Assembly: GCF_001434115.1 (NCBI RefSeq)
Contig: NZ_AZDW01000032.1
Location: 103,741-167,740 of the forward strand
Reading direction: 5' to 3'
DNA length: 64,000 nt
Source of the DNA: Levilactobacillus zymae DSM 19395
Lineage (GTDB): Bacteria; Bacillota; Bacilli; Lactobacillales; Lactobacillaceae
Part shown: piece by piece, positions 42,972 through 52,039 of the stretch
Layout of the letters: each line of letters begins with the position of its first letter
Position numbering within the stretch: the stretch's first letter is position 1
Translations under genes and position numbers: made by a program
The notes under the pieces: generated by a model
The model's input: the letters and a program-made list of their open reading frames with translations, nothing else
The model's database searches: none
Told to the model about the DNA's origin: nothing

Positions 42972-42988
42972 TCTCCTGTGAGGGACGC

Positions 42989-43019
42989 AAAAGGGCTTGC
43001 CAAGCGGCAAGCCCTTTTT
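42989..43019 (+). terminator. Terminator of the opp operon
   Basis: AAAAGGGCTTGCC and GGCAAGCCCTTTT form a perfect 13-pair stem with a four-base loop. Confidence 0.93.
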
Positions 43020-43067
43020 GTACGGTTAAATTTTGAGGAGGTCCCGGGCGTGGGTCCCGGACCAACG

Positions 43068-43109
43068 AAAAACGCCACCCCTACACTGATTGGTAGCGGT
43101 GACGTTTAG
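43068..43109 (-). terminator. Terminator of the DUF2798 gene
   Basis: On the minus strand AAACGTCACC.CTAC pairs with GTAG.GGTGGCGTTT and runs into TTTT, just after the DUF2798 stop codon. Confidence 0.75.
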
Positions 43110-43115
43110 TTTAAG

Positions 43116-43625
43116 TTAATCTTCTAAGGTTTTGGTCACGGCTTTAGTCGCCGTTTTGGCTGCGGACCGGCGCTGAACGGCGCCCAGAATAGCCCGAGCG
43201 ATGGGCCCGACAATCAAGAGTTGCAGTGGCAGGGCCATGAACAGGTTAAAGATCCAGGTGTGCAAGTAGGTCAGCACGGGGTTGGCCCCGAAGTTTTGGG
43301 TCACGACCATCCCGAACAGTGACATCAAAGTCACCATCCCGGCCACCATCAGACACGAGATGGTCAGGGCGATGCGGATTTGTTTTTGTTTCATGTAGTC
43401 GTTAATGATGAAGTGGAAAAAGAGGTATTTGACACCGGGGCCGATAATCCCCAGGTCACAGATGGCGGCGACCAGTAACGCTAACGGGTAGCCGACCAGG
43501 ACCTCTCTGAGATAATGGGCCGTGAAGCCATCGGTTAAGGCAATGTTGTAACCCGCCATGACCAGGACCATCAGGCCGGCCATCACAGCGGTAAATAGTA
43601 ATTCTTCTTTGAAATTTTTAGGCAT
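43116..43625 (-). CDS. DUF2798 family membrane protein
   Basis: The 169-residue protein has four membrane helices and starts MPKNFKEELLFTAVMAGLMVLVM, the DUF2798 opening. The two halves look like a duplicated unit of two helices (LMVLVMAGYN near residue 16 and LMVAGMVTLMS near residue 90). Its function is unknown. AGGAG precedes the ATG at 43625; the frame is open eleven codons further upstream without a ribosome binding site. Confidence 0.8.
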   Translation of the reverse strand: MPKNFKEELLFTAVMAGLMVLVMAGYNIALTDGFTAHYLREVLVGYPLALLVAAICDLGIIGPGVKYLFFHFIINDYMKQKQIRIALTISCLMVAGMVTLMSLFGMVVTQNFGANPVLTYLHTWIFNLFMALPLQLLIVGPIARAILGAVQRRSAAKTATKAVTKTLED

Positions 43626-43697
43626 AGGTTGCTCCTTGGTTGAATTTCCCACGAGCAACTACCTTACCATACCTGTCAAAATTTCGTAAGTCTTTTT

Positions 43698-44129
43698 TTA
43701 GGCTAGGGGATGCACGTCTTCAATCAGAAGGTGGACTTGACGTTCTTGAATCGCCCAATTGTGGTCGATGAAGGCGTACTGGTCGTCGTAACGCACGCTG
43801 TAGTCGGTCAAGACTTGGTCCTTGACCACCTTGACTTGCGCGTACAGGACCCCGCTGGCCGTATTCTTGTCGGCGTCTAAGGTGATCAGGTGCGGGCCGT
43901 TTAAGGTAAAGACCGTGTCCACGGCTTGAGCCTGTTGGGTGAATAAGGTTTTGAGTGCGGGCCGGCCGGTGGCTTCGGCAACCACGGTATCCTGCCGGGT
44001 GACCCGATAAGTTCCGTTGGCGGCCAGTAAGTCGAGTTGCTGATCGATTTTACGTTCATCGCCCAACACGGCCCACTGGTTGACTAACCGGTCCAAGATG
44101 AGATTACTTTCTGCTTCACCATACGTCAT
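43698..44129 (-). CDS. SnoaL/NTF2-like protein
   Basis: The 143-residue single-domain protein fits the NTF2-like cone fold: an N-terminal helix (ESNLILDRLVNQWAVLGDER), then strands ending in HNWAIQERQVHL. Such proteins include isomerases and small-molecule binding proteins; the ligand is unknown. AAGGAGCG precedes the ATG. It lies between two other minus-strand genes without tight spacing. Confidence 0.7.
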   Translation of the reverse strand: MTYGEAESNLILDRLVNQWAVLGDERKIDQQLDLLAANGTYRVTRQDTVVAEATGRPALKTLFTQQAQAVDTVFTLNGPHLITLDADKNTASGVLYAQVKVVKDQVLTDYSVRYDDQYAFIDHNWAIQERQVHLLIEDVHPLA

Positions 44130-44223
44130 AAGTTAAAACGCTCCTTTTTGGTCTTTAGGTTCTATTAAACCACCAACTTTGGGTGCTGTCAGCAGGCGTC
44201 CCCCGATTAGGGTCGGATTCGGG

Positions 44224-45108
44224 TCAACGGCCTAGCGTCTGGGTCAACACGGCCAGCACCTGTTGTTGGGCGGGCGTCAGCACGTGGGTGGTCCGGTAGA
44301 CGATACTGGCGATAAATTCGGGTTGCTCGTCGTCCGTTAAGGTCAAGCGCACCATGTCGTTGCGGTGTTGATCGGCGATACTGGTCAGAAAGGTGATGCC
44401 CACGTTGGCGGCCACCAGGTTCATGATGACGTGGGTGTCGTTGGCTCGGTAGACCACGTCGGGCCGAAAGTGGTTGCGACGGGTCAGTTGGTTAAAGGCG
44501 GCGTTGTGCACGAAGTCGTCCGTAAAGAGGATGAAGTGTTCGTGGCGCAGGTCGCTAAAGGCAATGTGGTGGCGGTTAGCCAGGGGATGCTGGCGGGAGA
44601 CGAAGATGGTGAAGGGCTGGCGGTCGAATTCCTGGGCCAGGAGCTGCTGGTAAGACAACTGCGCCGTGGACCCCAGTAACGCGATGTCGGCCTCACCGTT
44701 GCGCAGGGCCTGCCGCAGGGTCACCGAACCACCCTCGATGGTACGAATGTTCTCTAGCTGCTGGTGGGCCTGCAACTGAGCGGCGATTTGCGGAAAATAG
44801 TGCGTCTCGATGATGGGAGGCAGGGCCAAGACGGTCTGCTGCTGGGTCAGGCGGGTAATCTCCTGACGGGCCACCGTCAGTTCGTTGAGAATCGCTTCGG
44901 CGTGCGTCAACAGTTGCTGGCCGGTGGCGGTGACGGTCAGCTGGTTGTGGACCCGGTCGCGTTGAATCAGCTTAGTGCCGTAATCGGCCTCCAGCCGCTT
45001 CAGGGCCATGGTGATGGTCGGTTGGGTCACATGAAAATAATCGGCGACTTTGGAAAAACTTTTTTGGCGAATTAATTGATAAAAATAAGCTAGGTCTCTA
45101 GTGTTCAT
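44224..45108 (-). CDS. mleR: LysR family regulator, probably MleR
   Basis: The 294-residue protein has an N-terminal winged helix (RDLAYFYQLIRQKSFSKVADYFHVTQPTITMALKRLEADYG) and a LysR effector domain. It is divergent from the malolactic enzyme gene with 131 bases between the starts, the arrangement known for mleR and mleS in lactic acid bacteria, where L-malate is the inducer. The assignment rests on that context. An inverted repeat at 45145-45159 lies in the shared region. Confidence 0.8.
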   Translation of the reverse strand: MNTRDLAYFYQLIRQKSFSKVADYFHVTQPTITMALKRLEADYGTKLIQRDRVHNQLTVTATGQQLLTHAEAILNELTVARQEITRLTQQQTVLALPPIIETHYFPQIAAQLQAHQQLENIRTIEGGSVTLRQALRNGEADIALLGSTAQLSYQQLLAQEFDRQPFTIFVSRQHPLANRHHIAFSDLRHEHFILFTDDFVHNAAFNQLTRRNHFRPDVVYRANDTHVIMNLVAANVGITFLTSIADQHRNDMVRLTLTDDEQPEFIASIVYRTTHVLTPAQQQVLAVLTQTLGR

Positions 45109-45144
45109 TTTAAATCCCTCTAATTCAGCGTTAGTAGCTCTATT

Positions 45145-45159
45145 ATAAAATATATTTAT
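45145..45159. promoter_or_regulatory. AT-rich inverted repeat, candidate LysR/MleR site
   Basis: ATAAAATATATTTAT is nearly palindromic and centred about 25 bases before the -35 box of the malolactic enzyme promoter, the usual place for a LysR activator. A simple AT-rich stretch is the alternative. Confidence 0.4.
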
Positions 45160-45173
45160 GTAACGGTCGAGAA

Positions 45174-45203
45174 TTGACTATAAGATTTCTCGGCGACTAT
45201 AGT
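45174..45203 (+). promoter_or_regulatory. Promoter of the malolactic enzyme gene
   Basis: TTGACT (45174-45179) and TATAGT (45198-45203) are 18 bases apart, about 36 bases before the start codon. Confidence 0.75.
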
Positions 45204-45239
45204 AGGGCTTGTGAAATCGAACGAACGGAGGACTTACAA

Positions 45240-46865
45240 ATGCCACAAGCAGATGAAATCTTAAATAATCCATTTTTAAATAAAGGAACGGCGTTCACTC
45301 AGGCTGAACGCCAGACTCTCGGCTTGGTCGGAACGTTACCGAGTCAGGTCCAGACCATTGACGAACAAGCGCAACAGGCCTACCTGCAGTTTCAGAACCG
45401 GCCAACCAATTTGGCCAAGCGGCTGTACCTGATGGACCTCTTCAACGAGAACCGGACCCTGTTCTTCCACTTGATGGGCGAACACGTGGCGGAGTTCATG
45501 CCCATCGTGTACGATCCTACGGTATCCGACTCGATCGAATCCTACAGCCACCTGTTCAAGGACCCGCAGGACGCCGCGTTTATCTCGGTCGATGCGCCCG
45601 ATGATATCGAAGCCACGTTACGCAACGCCGCGAACGGTCGGGATATTCGGCTGATCGTGGTGACCGACGCCGAGGGAATCCTGGGGATCGGCGACTGGGG
45701 CGTCGATGGGGTCGACATTGCTGTGGGCAAACTAATGGTCTACACGGCCGCAGCGGGCATCAACCCAGCACAGGTCTTGGCCGTCAGCATTGACGCCGGG
45801 ACCAACAACCAAAAACTGTTAAACGACCCGCTTTACCTGGGCAACCGCCACGCGCGGGTGACCGGAGACGCTTACTACGCGGTCATCGATCGGTTCGTTC
45901 AGGCCGAACAAAAGCTCTTTCCCGACGCGCTCCTTCACTGGGAGGACTTCGGCCGGGATCACGCCAAGGTCATCTTGGATAAGTACAAGGATCGCTTGGC
46001 GACCTTTAACGACGATATTCAGGGGACCGGAATGGTGGTCTTAGCCGGGGTCTTAGGCGCCATGAACATCGCTCACGAAAATATCCAAGACCAGAAGTTC
46101 ATGGTCTTTGGTGCCGGGACCGCCGGCATGGGCATCGCTAGTCAGATTCTAGACGAGTTGACCCGGACCGGGTTGTCCGTAGCGGCCGCCAAGCAACGCA
46201 TCTACGCCGTGGATAAGCAGGGACTGTTGTTCAACGACACGCCGGACCTGACCGCCGCGCAACGCGAGTTTACCCGTGACCGGTCGGAATTTCGCCAGGC
46301 GGACGCCTTGACGACGCTGACCGCGGCGGTCAAGGCCGTTCACCCGACCGTGCTGATTGGGACCTCCACCCAACCAGGGGCCTTCACCGAAGAAATCGTG
46401 AAGGACATGGCGGCCCACACGTCACGGCCCGTGATTTTTCCGCTGTCCAACCCGACCAAGTTAGCGGAGGCGAAGGCCGCGGACCTGATCGCGTGGACGA
46501 GCGGCCGCGCCTTAGTGGCGACCGGGATTCCGACGCCGGACGTGACGTATCGGGGCGTGACCTACCAGATTGGACAGGGCAATAACGCTTTGATGTACCC
46601 GGGGTTAGGCTTCGGGTTGATGGCAGCGACGGCCAAGGTTTTGAACGGCGAGACCTTGTCGGCGGCGTGCCACGCCTTAGGGGGCCTCGTGGACACCACC
46701 CAACCGGGCGCCGCGGTCTTACCCCCGGTCAGCCAGATTACGGCGTTTTCCCAAACCATCGCCGAGGTCGTGGCTCAAAGCGTCCTCGACCAGCAGTTGA
46801 ACCGCGAACCCATTACCGATGCTAAGCAAGCGGTCGCGGCCATGAAATGGGTCCCGGAATACTAG
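45240..46865 (+). CDS. mleS: Malolactic enzyme
   Basis: The 541-residue protein belongs to the malic enzyme superfamily, and its order of motifs fits malolactic enzyme: [15 protein letters not shown] at the N-terminus, [42 protein letters not shown] for metal binding, [11 protein letters not shown] for [14 protein letters not shown] and [13 protein letters not shown]. The enzyme converts L-malate to L-lactate and carbon dioxide with bound NAD and Mn. A NAD-malic enzyme is the alternative, but the N-terminus and MleR context favour malolactic enzyme. GGAGG precedes the ATG; the longer frame from 45174 overlaps the promoter. No malate permease gene follows in this window. Confidence 0.88.
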   Translation: MPQADEILNNPFLNKGTAFTQAERQTLGLVGTLPSQVQTIDEQAQQAYLQFQNRPTNLAKRLYLMDLFNENRTLFFHLMGEHVAEFMPIVYDPTVSDSIESYSHLFKDPQDAAFISVDAPDDIEATLRNAANGRDIRLIVVTDAEGILGIGDWGVDGVDIAVGKLMVYTAAAGINPAQVLAVSIDAGTNNQKLLNDPLYLGNRHARVTGDAYYAVIDRFVQAEQKLFPDALLHWEDFGRDHAKVILDKYKDRLATFNDDIQGTGMVVLAGVLGAMNIAHENIQDQKFMVFGAGTAGMGIASQILDELTRTGLSVAAAKQRIYAVDKQGLLFNDTPDLTAAQREFTRDRSEFRQADALTTLTAAVKAVHPTVLIGTSTQPGAFTEEIVKDMAAHTSRPVIFPLSNPTKLAEAKAADLIAWTSGRALVATGIPTPDVTYRGVTYQIGQGNNALMYPGLGFGLMAATAKVLNGETLSAACHALGGLVDTTQPGAAVLPPVSQITAFSQTIAEVVAQSVLDQQLNREPITDAKQAVAAMKWVPEY

Positions 46866-46963
46866 GCTCAGTGGTCGGCAATTGTAACACGTTTCACACC
46901 AGAGAATAGAAGAGAAGCAACGTCCGGTAGCGGACACACCTCAGTGATGAAAGTGTGACCGCG

Positions 46964-46985
46964 ACAAGAAGATTTTCTTGTTTTT
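46964..46985 (+). terminator. Terminator of the malolactic enzyme gene
   Basis: ACAAGAA and TTCTTGT pair around GATT with a TTTT tail; the stem is short. Confidence 0.6.
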
Positions 46986-47003
46986 ACCGCGAGGTTGGTT
47001 AGT

Positions 47004-47036
47004 AACGGTCGTTTCCTGCGGGAGACGGCCGTTTTT
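47004..47036 (+). terminator. Second terminator after the malolactic enzyme gene
   Basis: AACGGTCGT.TC pairs with GA.ACGGCCGTT and is followed by TTTT. It backs up the first hairpin and insulates the next operon. Confidence 0.75.
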
Positions 47037-47205
47037 GCGTGGTCGGCGCGTGAAACTGATTTTAGGCTAGCGTTAAGCATGGTGAAGGGTTCATAAAGTT
47101 TCAGGTGTTTCTTAATATTGTTTTGACCTTATCTTCACGACTTTCACAAATTCCACTCGCATACTGGATTCTAATTTAGCAACCCAGCAGAAAGGCGATG
47201 GTGAG

Positions 47206-48549
47206 ATGTTACAAGATTCTGAAACGGTGACCACCCAGGTGACGGACGAGCAACTGGACGCGGCGCTGGCGGCGGGGGCGACCTACTTTGCGACCCAACC
47301 GACCACCCAATACGACCGGTGTGAACACCTCTTGGCGTTGGCCCAACTCTTCGACGATCAGGCCGCCGAACTGGCGACCCAGGCGGCCCACGACATGCAC
47401 AAGTTATTTGCGGAGGGGCAACAGGAGGCCCACGCCGCCGCGGCCATTCTGCGGTACTACGCCAACCACGGGCCAGCCTTTTTGACCCCCAAACCCTACG
47501 TTTACGGGCCACACGATGCGCCCGCCCAATTAGAGTACGCCCCGTTAGGCATCGTGCTGGCGGTGGAACCCTGGAACTTCCCGTACACTCAGGTCATCCG
47601 GGTGCTGGCCCCCAACTACCTCGCGGGGAACCCGGTCCTCTTGAAACCGGCGCGTCAGGTCGCGGGCTGTGCCGCGGCGTTAGAGGACTTGGCTCAAGCG
47701 GCGGGGATTCCCGCGGGGGCCTTTGTCAGCCTGCCGTTGACCCACGACCAGGTCGCCCAAGCGATTGCCGACGACCGGGTCCAGGGTGTGGCCGTCACGG
47801 GGTCACCCGCGGTCGGTCGGCACTTGGCGAGTCTGGCCGGCCAGGCCTTGAAGAAGTGCACCCTGGAATTAGGGGGGAGCGACGCCTGTGTGATTCTAGA
47901 CGACGCCGACTTGGCCACGGCGATTCCGGCCATGGCGACCTCACGCTTACGTAACGCCGGGCAGACCTGTACCTCGGCCAAACGCTTCATCGTTCACCGC
48001 GACGTGGCCGACCAGGTGATTGGGGGATTGAAGACGATCTTCGAAGCCCAATTGATTGGCGACCCCTTAGATCCGGCGACCACCCTGGCACCTTTGGCGT
48101 CCGTTGCGGGCCAAACGCACCTGAGTGAACAGGTAAACCGCGCATTAGAGCACGGGGCCACGGCCCTGATCCCCGGCGGCGCGGTGCCGGGGGGGACTGG
48201 TTTTCGCCCAACGCTATTGACGGATTTAGCGCCGACTAACCCCGCCACCCAAGAAGAATTTTTCGGGCCCGTCGCGCAACTGTACGTGGTGGATTCCGAC
48301 GACCAAGCCGTGACGGTCGCTAATCAAACACCGTTTGGCTTGGCCGGAAGTATCTTTTCCGGTGACCACCAGCGCGCCCAACGCCTCGCGAGTCGACTGG
48401 CGACCGGCCAGGTCTTTATTAACCAGGGGTCTAGTGGCATTCCCGAGTTACCGTTTGGTGGGATCAAGCAGTCCGGTTACGGGCGCGAGATGAGCGACCT
48501 GGGCATCCTGGAATTTATGAACGCGAAGATTGTGGTCTTGCCCGCCTAA
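47206..48549 (+). CDS. Aldehyde dehydrogenase, candidate sulfolactaldehyde dehydrogenase
   Basis: The 447-residue protein is an NAD(P)-dependent aldehyde dehydrogenase of the succinate-semialdehyde type. Glu221 in LELGGSD is the general base and Cys255 in AGQTCTSAKRF is the nucleophile; GYGRE near the C-terminus and EPWNFP in the first third are family blocks. It is a little short for the family (usually about 455-490). As first gene of an operon with a sulfoquinovosidase and a transaldolase, it is best explained as oxidising 3-sulfolactaldehyde to 3-sulfolactate, as GabD-type enzymes do in other sulfoglycolytic bacteria. The role is inferred from context. The next gene starts 12 bases on. 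Confidence 0.85.
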   Translation: MLQDSETVTTQVTDEQLDAALAAGATYFATQPTTQYDRCEHLLALAQLFDDQAAELATQAAHDMHKLFAEGQQEAHAAAAILRYYANHGPAFLTPKPYVYGPHDAPAQLEYAPLGIVLAVEPWNFPYTQVIRVLAPNYLAGNPVLLKPARQVAGCAAALEDLAQAAGIPAGAFVSLPLTHDQVAQAIADDRVQGVAVTGSPAVGRHLASLAGQALKKCTLELGGSDACVILDDADLATAIPAMATSRLRNAGQTCTSAKRFIVHRDVADQVIGGLKTIFEAQLIGDPLDPATTLAPLASVAGQTHLSEQVNRALEHGATALIPGGAVPGGTGFRPTLLTDLAPTNPATQEEFFGPVAQLYVVDSDDQAVTVANQTPFGLAGSIFSGDHQRAQRLASRLATGQVFINQGSSGIPELPFGGIKQSGYGREMSDLGILEFMNAKIVVLPA

Positions 48550-48561
48550 GGAGGTGCTGCG

Positions 48562-49983
48562 ATGGAAACCGAATCACTAACCAAGCCGCGACCGACCGCC
48601 ACCAACTTTCCCCGGACCACCACGCTACGCAACAAGTTGGGGTATGCGTTAGGCGACGTCGGCAATAACTTTTTGTTCGATATGGGCCAACTGTACTTAT
48701 TGAAATACTACACGGACGTTTTGCAGTTACCGTCCGCATTAGCCGGAACGGTCTTTCTGGTCGCCAAGATCTGGGACGCCTTCATGGACATGGGGGTCGG
48801 GACCTGGATCGATAACCGGCAGAACATTGGTCCACGGGGGAAATACCGGCCGTTTCTATTATGGGCGGCGATTCCGTTGGCCTTATTGTTAATTGCGAAT
48901 TTTTCCATTCCCAATTTTTCGGTGACCGGCAAAATGTTGTGGGCCTACCTAGCCTACATGGTCTTTGGGACCTGTTATAGCATCTCCAACGTGCCGTTCG
49001 GGTCGATGATCCCGACCATGACGAGAAACAGTCAGGAACGAGCGGAGTTGGCGTCGTTTCGGCAGGCCGGGTCCAACTTAGGGCTGATGCTGGCGACCAT
49101 CGGGTTTATGCCGATTGTGAACCTGCTCCCCACGGATAAAAGCGGCTACCTGGTCGCCGTGGTGGGGTTTGCCGTGATTGGGGTCTTGTGTCAGTGGGGG
49201 GCCTACGCCAACATTCGTGAGGTCTACACCCAGCCGGCCAAGCCCAAGGCCACCAAGGCCGACATTCAAAAGAGTTTCCGGGCGCTACTGAAGAACCGGC
49301 CGCTGGTCACGCTGTGCTTGGTGAACCTCTTTACCTTCTCGGCGTTTAACCTCAAATTGACGGTCCAGGTCTACTATTGCCAATACATCCTCAAGGACAC
49401 CACCGCTGAATCCTGGTTGGGCGTCTTTAGTATCGGGATGGTCTTCGTGGCCGTGGCGCTGGTGCCGTTATTGACCAAGATTTTCGATAAGAAGACCGTC
49501 TACGTGCTGGGGTGCCTGATCTGGGCCGTGGCCGACATCTTAGGCTTCTTCTTTGCCAACAGTACGGTGATGTTGGTGATCCTGACCAGCATCGCGTACC
49601 TGGGGGATGGCTTTACCAGCGCGCTGAACTGGGCGTTGGTCTCCGATTGTGTGGAATATGGCGAGTGGCAAAGCGGGATTCGTTCGGAAGGCATGGTCTA
49701 TTCGGCGTTTACCTACTTCCGGAAGTTGTCTCAGGCCATTGCGGGCTTCGTACCCGGCCTGGTATTGACCTGGGTCGGCTACGTGCCGAACCAAACGCAA
49801 ACGGCCACGGCGCTACTCGGGATTCGTGGGTTGATGTTCTTCTATTCGGCGGGGATGGCGATTTTGACCATCGTGGTCATGCACTACCTCTACCCGCTGA
49901 CCGAAGCCCGCTACCGGCAGGTCTTAACGGACCTGATTCACCGCCGTCAAGCGGCTCCAACCCCGGTCCCGGTCAATCATTAA
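48562..49983 (+). CDS. GPH family symporter, YihO-like (candidate sulfoquinovose importer)
   Basis: The 473-residue protein has about twelve membrane helices and the glycoside-pentoside-hexuronide symporter pattern: LGYALGDVGNNFLF in helix 1, DAFMDMGVGTWIDNRQNIGPRGKYRPFLL, and NWALVSDCVEYGEWQSGIRSEGMVYS in the second half. By eye it resembles E. coli YihO, the sulfoquinovose transporter, more than MelB or XylP, for example in SFRQAGSNLGLMLATIGFMP and in AFNLKLTVQVYY.QYIL. It has AAGGAGG before the ATG. It probably imports sulfoquinovose or sulfoquinovosyl glycerol with cations. Confidence 0.88.
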   Translation: METESLTKPRPTATNFPRTTTLRNKLGYALGDVGNNFLFDMGQLYLLKYYTDVLQLPSALAGTVFLVAKIWDAFMDMGVGTWIDNRQNIGPRGKYRPFLLWAAIPLALLLIANFSIPNFSVTGKMLWAYLAYMVFGTCYSISNVPFGSMIPTMTRNSQERAELASFRQAGSNLGLMLATIGFMPIVNLLPTDKSGYLVAVVGFAVIGVLCQWGAYANIREVYTQPAKPKATKADIQKSFRALLKNRPLVTLCLVNLFTFSAFNLKLTVQVYYCQYILKDTTAESWLGVFSIGMVFVAVALVPLLTKIFDKKTVYVLGCLIWAVADILGFFFANSTVMLVILTSIAYLGDGFTSALNWALVSDCVEYGEWQSGIRSEGMVYSAFTYFRKLSQAIAGFVPGLVLTWVGYVPNQTQTATALLGIRGLMFFYSAGMAILTIVVMHYLYPLTEARYRQVLTDLIHRRQAAPTPVPVNH

Positions 49984-50028
49984 CGGAAAAATTATGCCCG
50001 AAAGTCATCGGAAAGGAAGCGGCTTTAA

Positions 50029-50697
50029 ATGAAATACTTTTTAGACAGTGCCAAGTTGGACGAAATCGAGTTAGCCTACCGCGACTACGGTATCGACGGG
50101 GTGACCACCAACCCCAAACACATCAAAAATAGTGGCGAATCCTTCGAGACCGTGGTTCAGCAACTGGCCGAGTTTGCGGCCGATAAACCCGACTTTCCCA
50201 TCTCCGTGGAGGTCAACCCCCACCTGACGACCAGTGACGAGATGGTCACCATGGCCCACCAGCTGCACGCCCAATCCGACAATTTTGTGATCAAGATTCC
50301 CTGCACGCCGGCCGGCTTAGTGGCCGCGCGGCAACTGGAGGAGCAGGGCGTTCGCACCAACGTGACGCTGGTCTTCTCTGCGGCGCAGGCGCTGTGGCCG
50401 GCGCACTTCCACGCCAAATACGTCTCGCCGTTCGTGAACTGGCAGGAAATCACCGGCCAAGACGGGCTACAAACGGTCCAAGAGATTGCTAAAATCTATC
50501 AGAACTACGGGAGCGAGACCGAGATCATCGTGGCGGCGGTGCAGTCTGGCCGGCAACTGGTCAACGCGGCGTTGACCGGGGCCGACATCGTCACCGCCGG
50601 GCTGGGCGTCTACCAGACCAGTTTTACCCACCCGTATACGGACGTCGGTCTGCAGCGGTTCCAAGCCGCCTGGGACCAGACCGCCAAGGAGGTGTAG
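50029..50697 (+). CDS. Short transaldolase (TalC/FSA family), candidate sulfofructose transaldolase
   Basis: The 222-residue protein is a single class I aldolase barrel of the fructose-6-phosphate aldolase/transaldolase group. It starts MKYFLDSAKLDEI, has DGVTTNPKHIK, and the Schiff-base Lys is Lys89 in FVIKIPCTPAG. Ordinary members read TTNPS; here the Ser is replaced by Lys (TTNPKH), a change at the substrate end of the barrel that may matter for a sulfonate substrate, though this is inference. In the sulfo-TAL pathway the enzyme moves the dihydroxyacetone unit of sulfofructose to glyceraldehyde-3-phosphate, releasing sulfolactaldehyde. The next gene starts three bases after the stop. Confidence 0.88.
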   Translation: MKYFLDSAKLDEIELAYRDYGIDGVTTNPKHIKNSGESFETVVQQLAEFAADKPDFPISVEVNPHLTTSDEMVTMAHQLHAQSDNFVIKIPCTPAGLVAARQLEEQGVRTNVTLVFSAAQALWPAHFHAKYVSPFVNWQEITGQDGLQTVQEIAKIYQNYGSETEIIVAAVQSGRQLVNAALTGADIVTAGLGVYQTSFTHPYTDVGLQRFQAAWDQTAKEV

Positions 50698-50700
50698 CCG

Positions 50701-52038
50701 ATGACCATCGTTTATCTTCCCGTCGTGCGCCGTAAATTTGACGCCGAACTGGCACAACAACGCTTTACGGCGACCCAAGCGGCACTCCAGCTAGCGGTTC
50801 CCAATCTGGTCAGCCCGGCGGCCCCATTAGGGGAACCCGCCGAATTACTAGCGTTTATCGAAACGCTCGACCAGGAACCCACGGCACTGATTGTGCAACA
50901 GTTGACCTTTACCGGCCAGGAGTTTATCGACGAACTCATCAGCCGTTATGCGGTGCCCGTTTTATTGTTGGCCGAAGAGGAACCTAGCGTTCATGGTTGG
51001 TTGCACCTTAACGCGCTGACCGGGCTGTTGAGCACGGCCAACGCCTTACACACCCACGGGTTACCCTACCAGCAGTACCTGGGTGGGGTGGACACCCCGC
51101 AAGGTGCTCAGGTGGTGCGGCAATTCGTCAGCTCGGTGCAGGCCTATCAGGCGGTTCACCACCTCACGTTGGGGGTCGTGAGCGATCATCCGACCGGTTT
51201 TGATTTCTCCGGGACCGTACCGTGGGCCTTGACCCAGACGTTTGGCGTGCAATTGAAGCACTATTCGATCGACCAGGCCTTCGCGGCGGCCGAGCAGTTG
51301 GCGCCGGCGGACTACGCTCCACAACTCGAGTATGCCCGCCAGCACCTGCACGGTTTGGAGGCCGAAGACCCGCGCGCCATCAAGATGGCCCAGTACCTGA
51401 CCGTCATGCACCAAAAAATTGACCAGGACCACCTGGGGGCTTTGGCCTCGCGGTGTTGGCCGGACTTCTTCGATAAATTCGATAGTGCCCCCGGAGGTGT
51501 CTTCTCGCAACTGACGGCGCAACTCACGCCGGTGGCCGAGGAAGGCGATATTCACGGGGCCGTATCGATGGCGGTGCTCCAGGCGTTGACCGGCAATACC
51601 GCGCCGGCCTTTCTGGGCGATGTCACCCGCTTAGATCCGACGGACAATACGGTGACCCTGTGGCACGACTACGGGGCCTATCAGCTGTGTAACCCCGATT
51701 ATCCGGCCACCGCGGGCGTCCATCCCAACCGTCACGTGGGCGTCAGTGTCGACGGGGCGTTGAAACCCGGGCCGGTCACACTTCTGCGGGTACACTGGGA
51801 CCAGCAGGGTTACCGACTCCTAAGTCTCACGGGCCGAGCGTTGGCCGTTGAGCCCCAATTCAACGGGGTCTCGGGCAAAGTGCAGGTCACTTTACCGGTC
51901 ACGCAACTGTTAGACCGGTTAGCCCAGAGCGGGGCCGAATCCCACTTTGCGTTGATTTATGGGGATTACGCGCCGGCCATCACCTGGTTAGGGCGGTGGC
52001 TAGGCGTTCCCGTCACGACTTTAGATCAGGAGGGATAG
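50701..52038 (+). CDS. L-fucose/arabinose isomerase-fold enzyme, candidate sulfoquinovose isomerase
   Basis: The 445-residue protein has the L-fucose-isomerase-like fold: an N-terminal Rossmann-like region (TIVYLPVVRRKFD), a middle domain with VVSDHPTGFDF, and a C-terminal region with EEGDIHGAVSMAVLQALTG and LWHDYGAYQLC. Plausible metal ligands are Glu281, Asp307 and His322, by comparison with fucose and arabinose isomerases. It is shorter than L-fucose isomerase (about 590). In the operon it fits the sulfoquinovose-to-sulfofructose isomerase of transaldolase-type sulfoglycolysis. Another aldose-ketose isomerase role is possible. It ends one base before the GH31 gene. Confidence 0.82.
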   Translation: MTIVYLPVVRRKFDAELAQQRFTATQAALQLAVPNLVSPAAPLGEPAELLAFIETLDQEPTALIVQQLTFTGQEFIDELISRYAVPVLLLAEEEPSVHGWLHLNALTGLLSTANALHTHGLPYQQYLGGVDTPQGAQVVRQFVSSVQAYQAVHHLTLGVVSDHPTGFDFSGTVPWALTQTFGVQLKHYSIDQAFAAAEQLAPADYAPQLEYARQHLHGLEAEDPRAIKMAQYLTVMHQKIDQDHLGALASRCWPDFFDKFDSAPGGVFSQLTAQLTPVAEEGDIHGAVSMAVLQALTGNTAPAFLGDVTRLDPTDNTVTLWHDYGAYQLCNPDYPATAGVHPNRHVGVSVDGALKPGPVTLLRVHWDQQGYRLLSLTGRALAVEPQFNGVSGKVQVTLPVTQLLDRLAQSGAESHFALIYGDYAPAITWLGRWLGVPVTTLDQEG

Positions 52039-52039
52039 G

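Larger units (their letters stand above)
46866..47205. other. Gene-free stretch before the sulfosugar operon
   Basis: Two terminator hairpins lie in the first half. The second half is AT-richer and should contain the promoter of the operon at 47206; TTGACC at 47123-47128 is a possible -35 box but no good -10 follows at 16-18 bases. I see no coding frame and no clear operator. Confidence 0.6.

Noticed and set aside
46880..46896. cre-like TTGTAACACGTTTCACA after the malolactic gene
   Set aside because: The spacing between the TG..AA and CG parts is one base too long for the catabolite element consensus, and it lies upstream of two terminators.
49512..50132. 206-codon frame across the symporter end and transaldolase start
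   Set aside because: It overlaps two well-supported genes in another frame and has no family resemblance.
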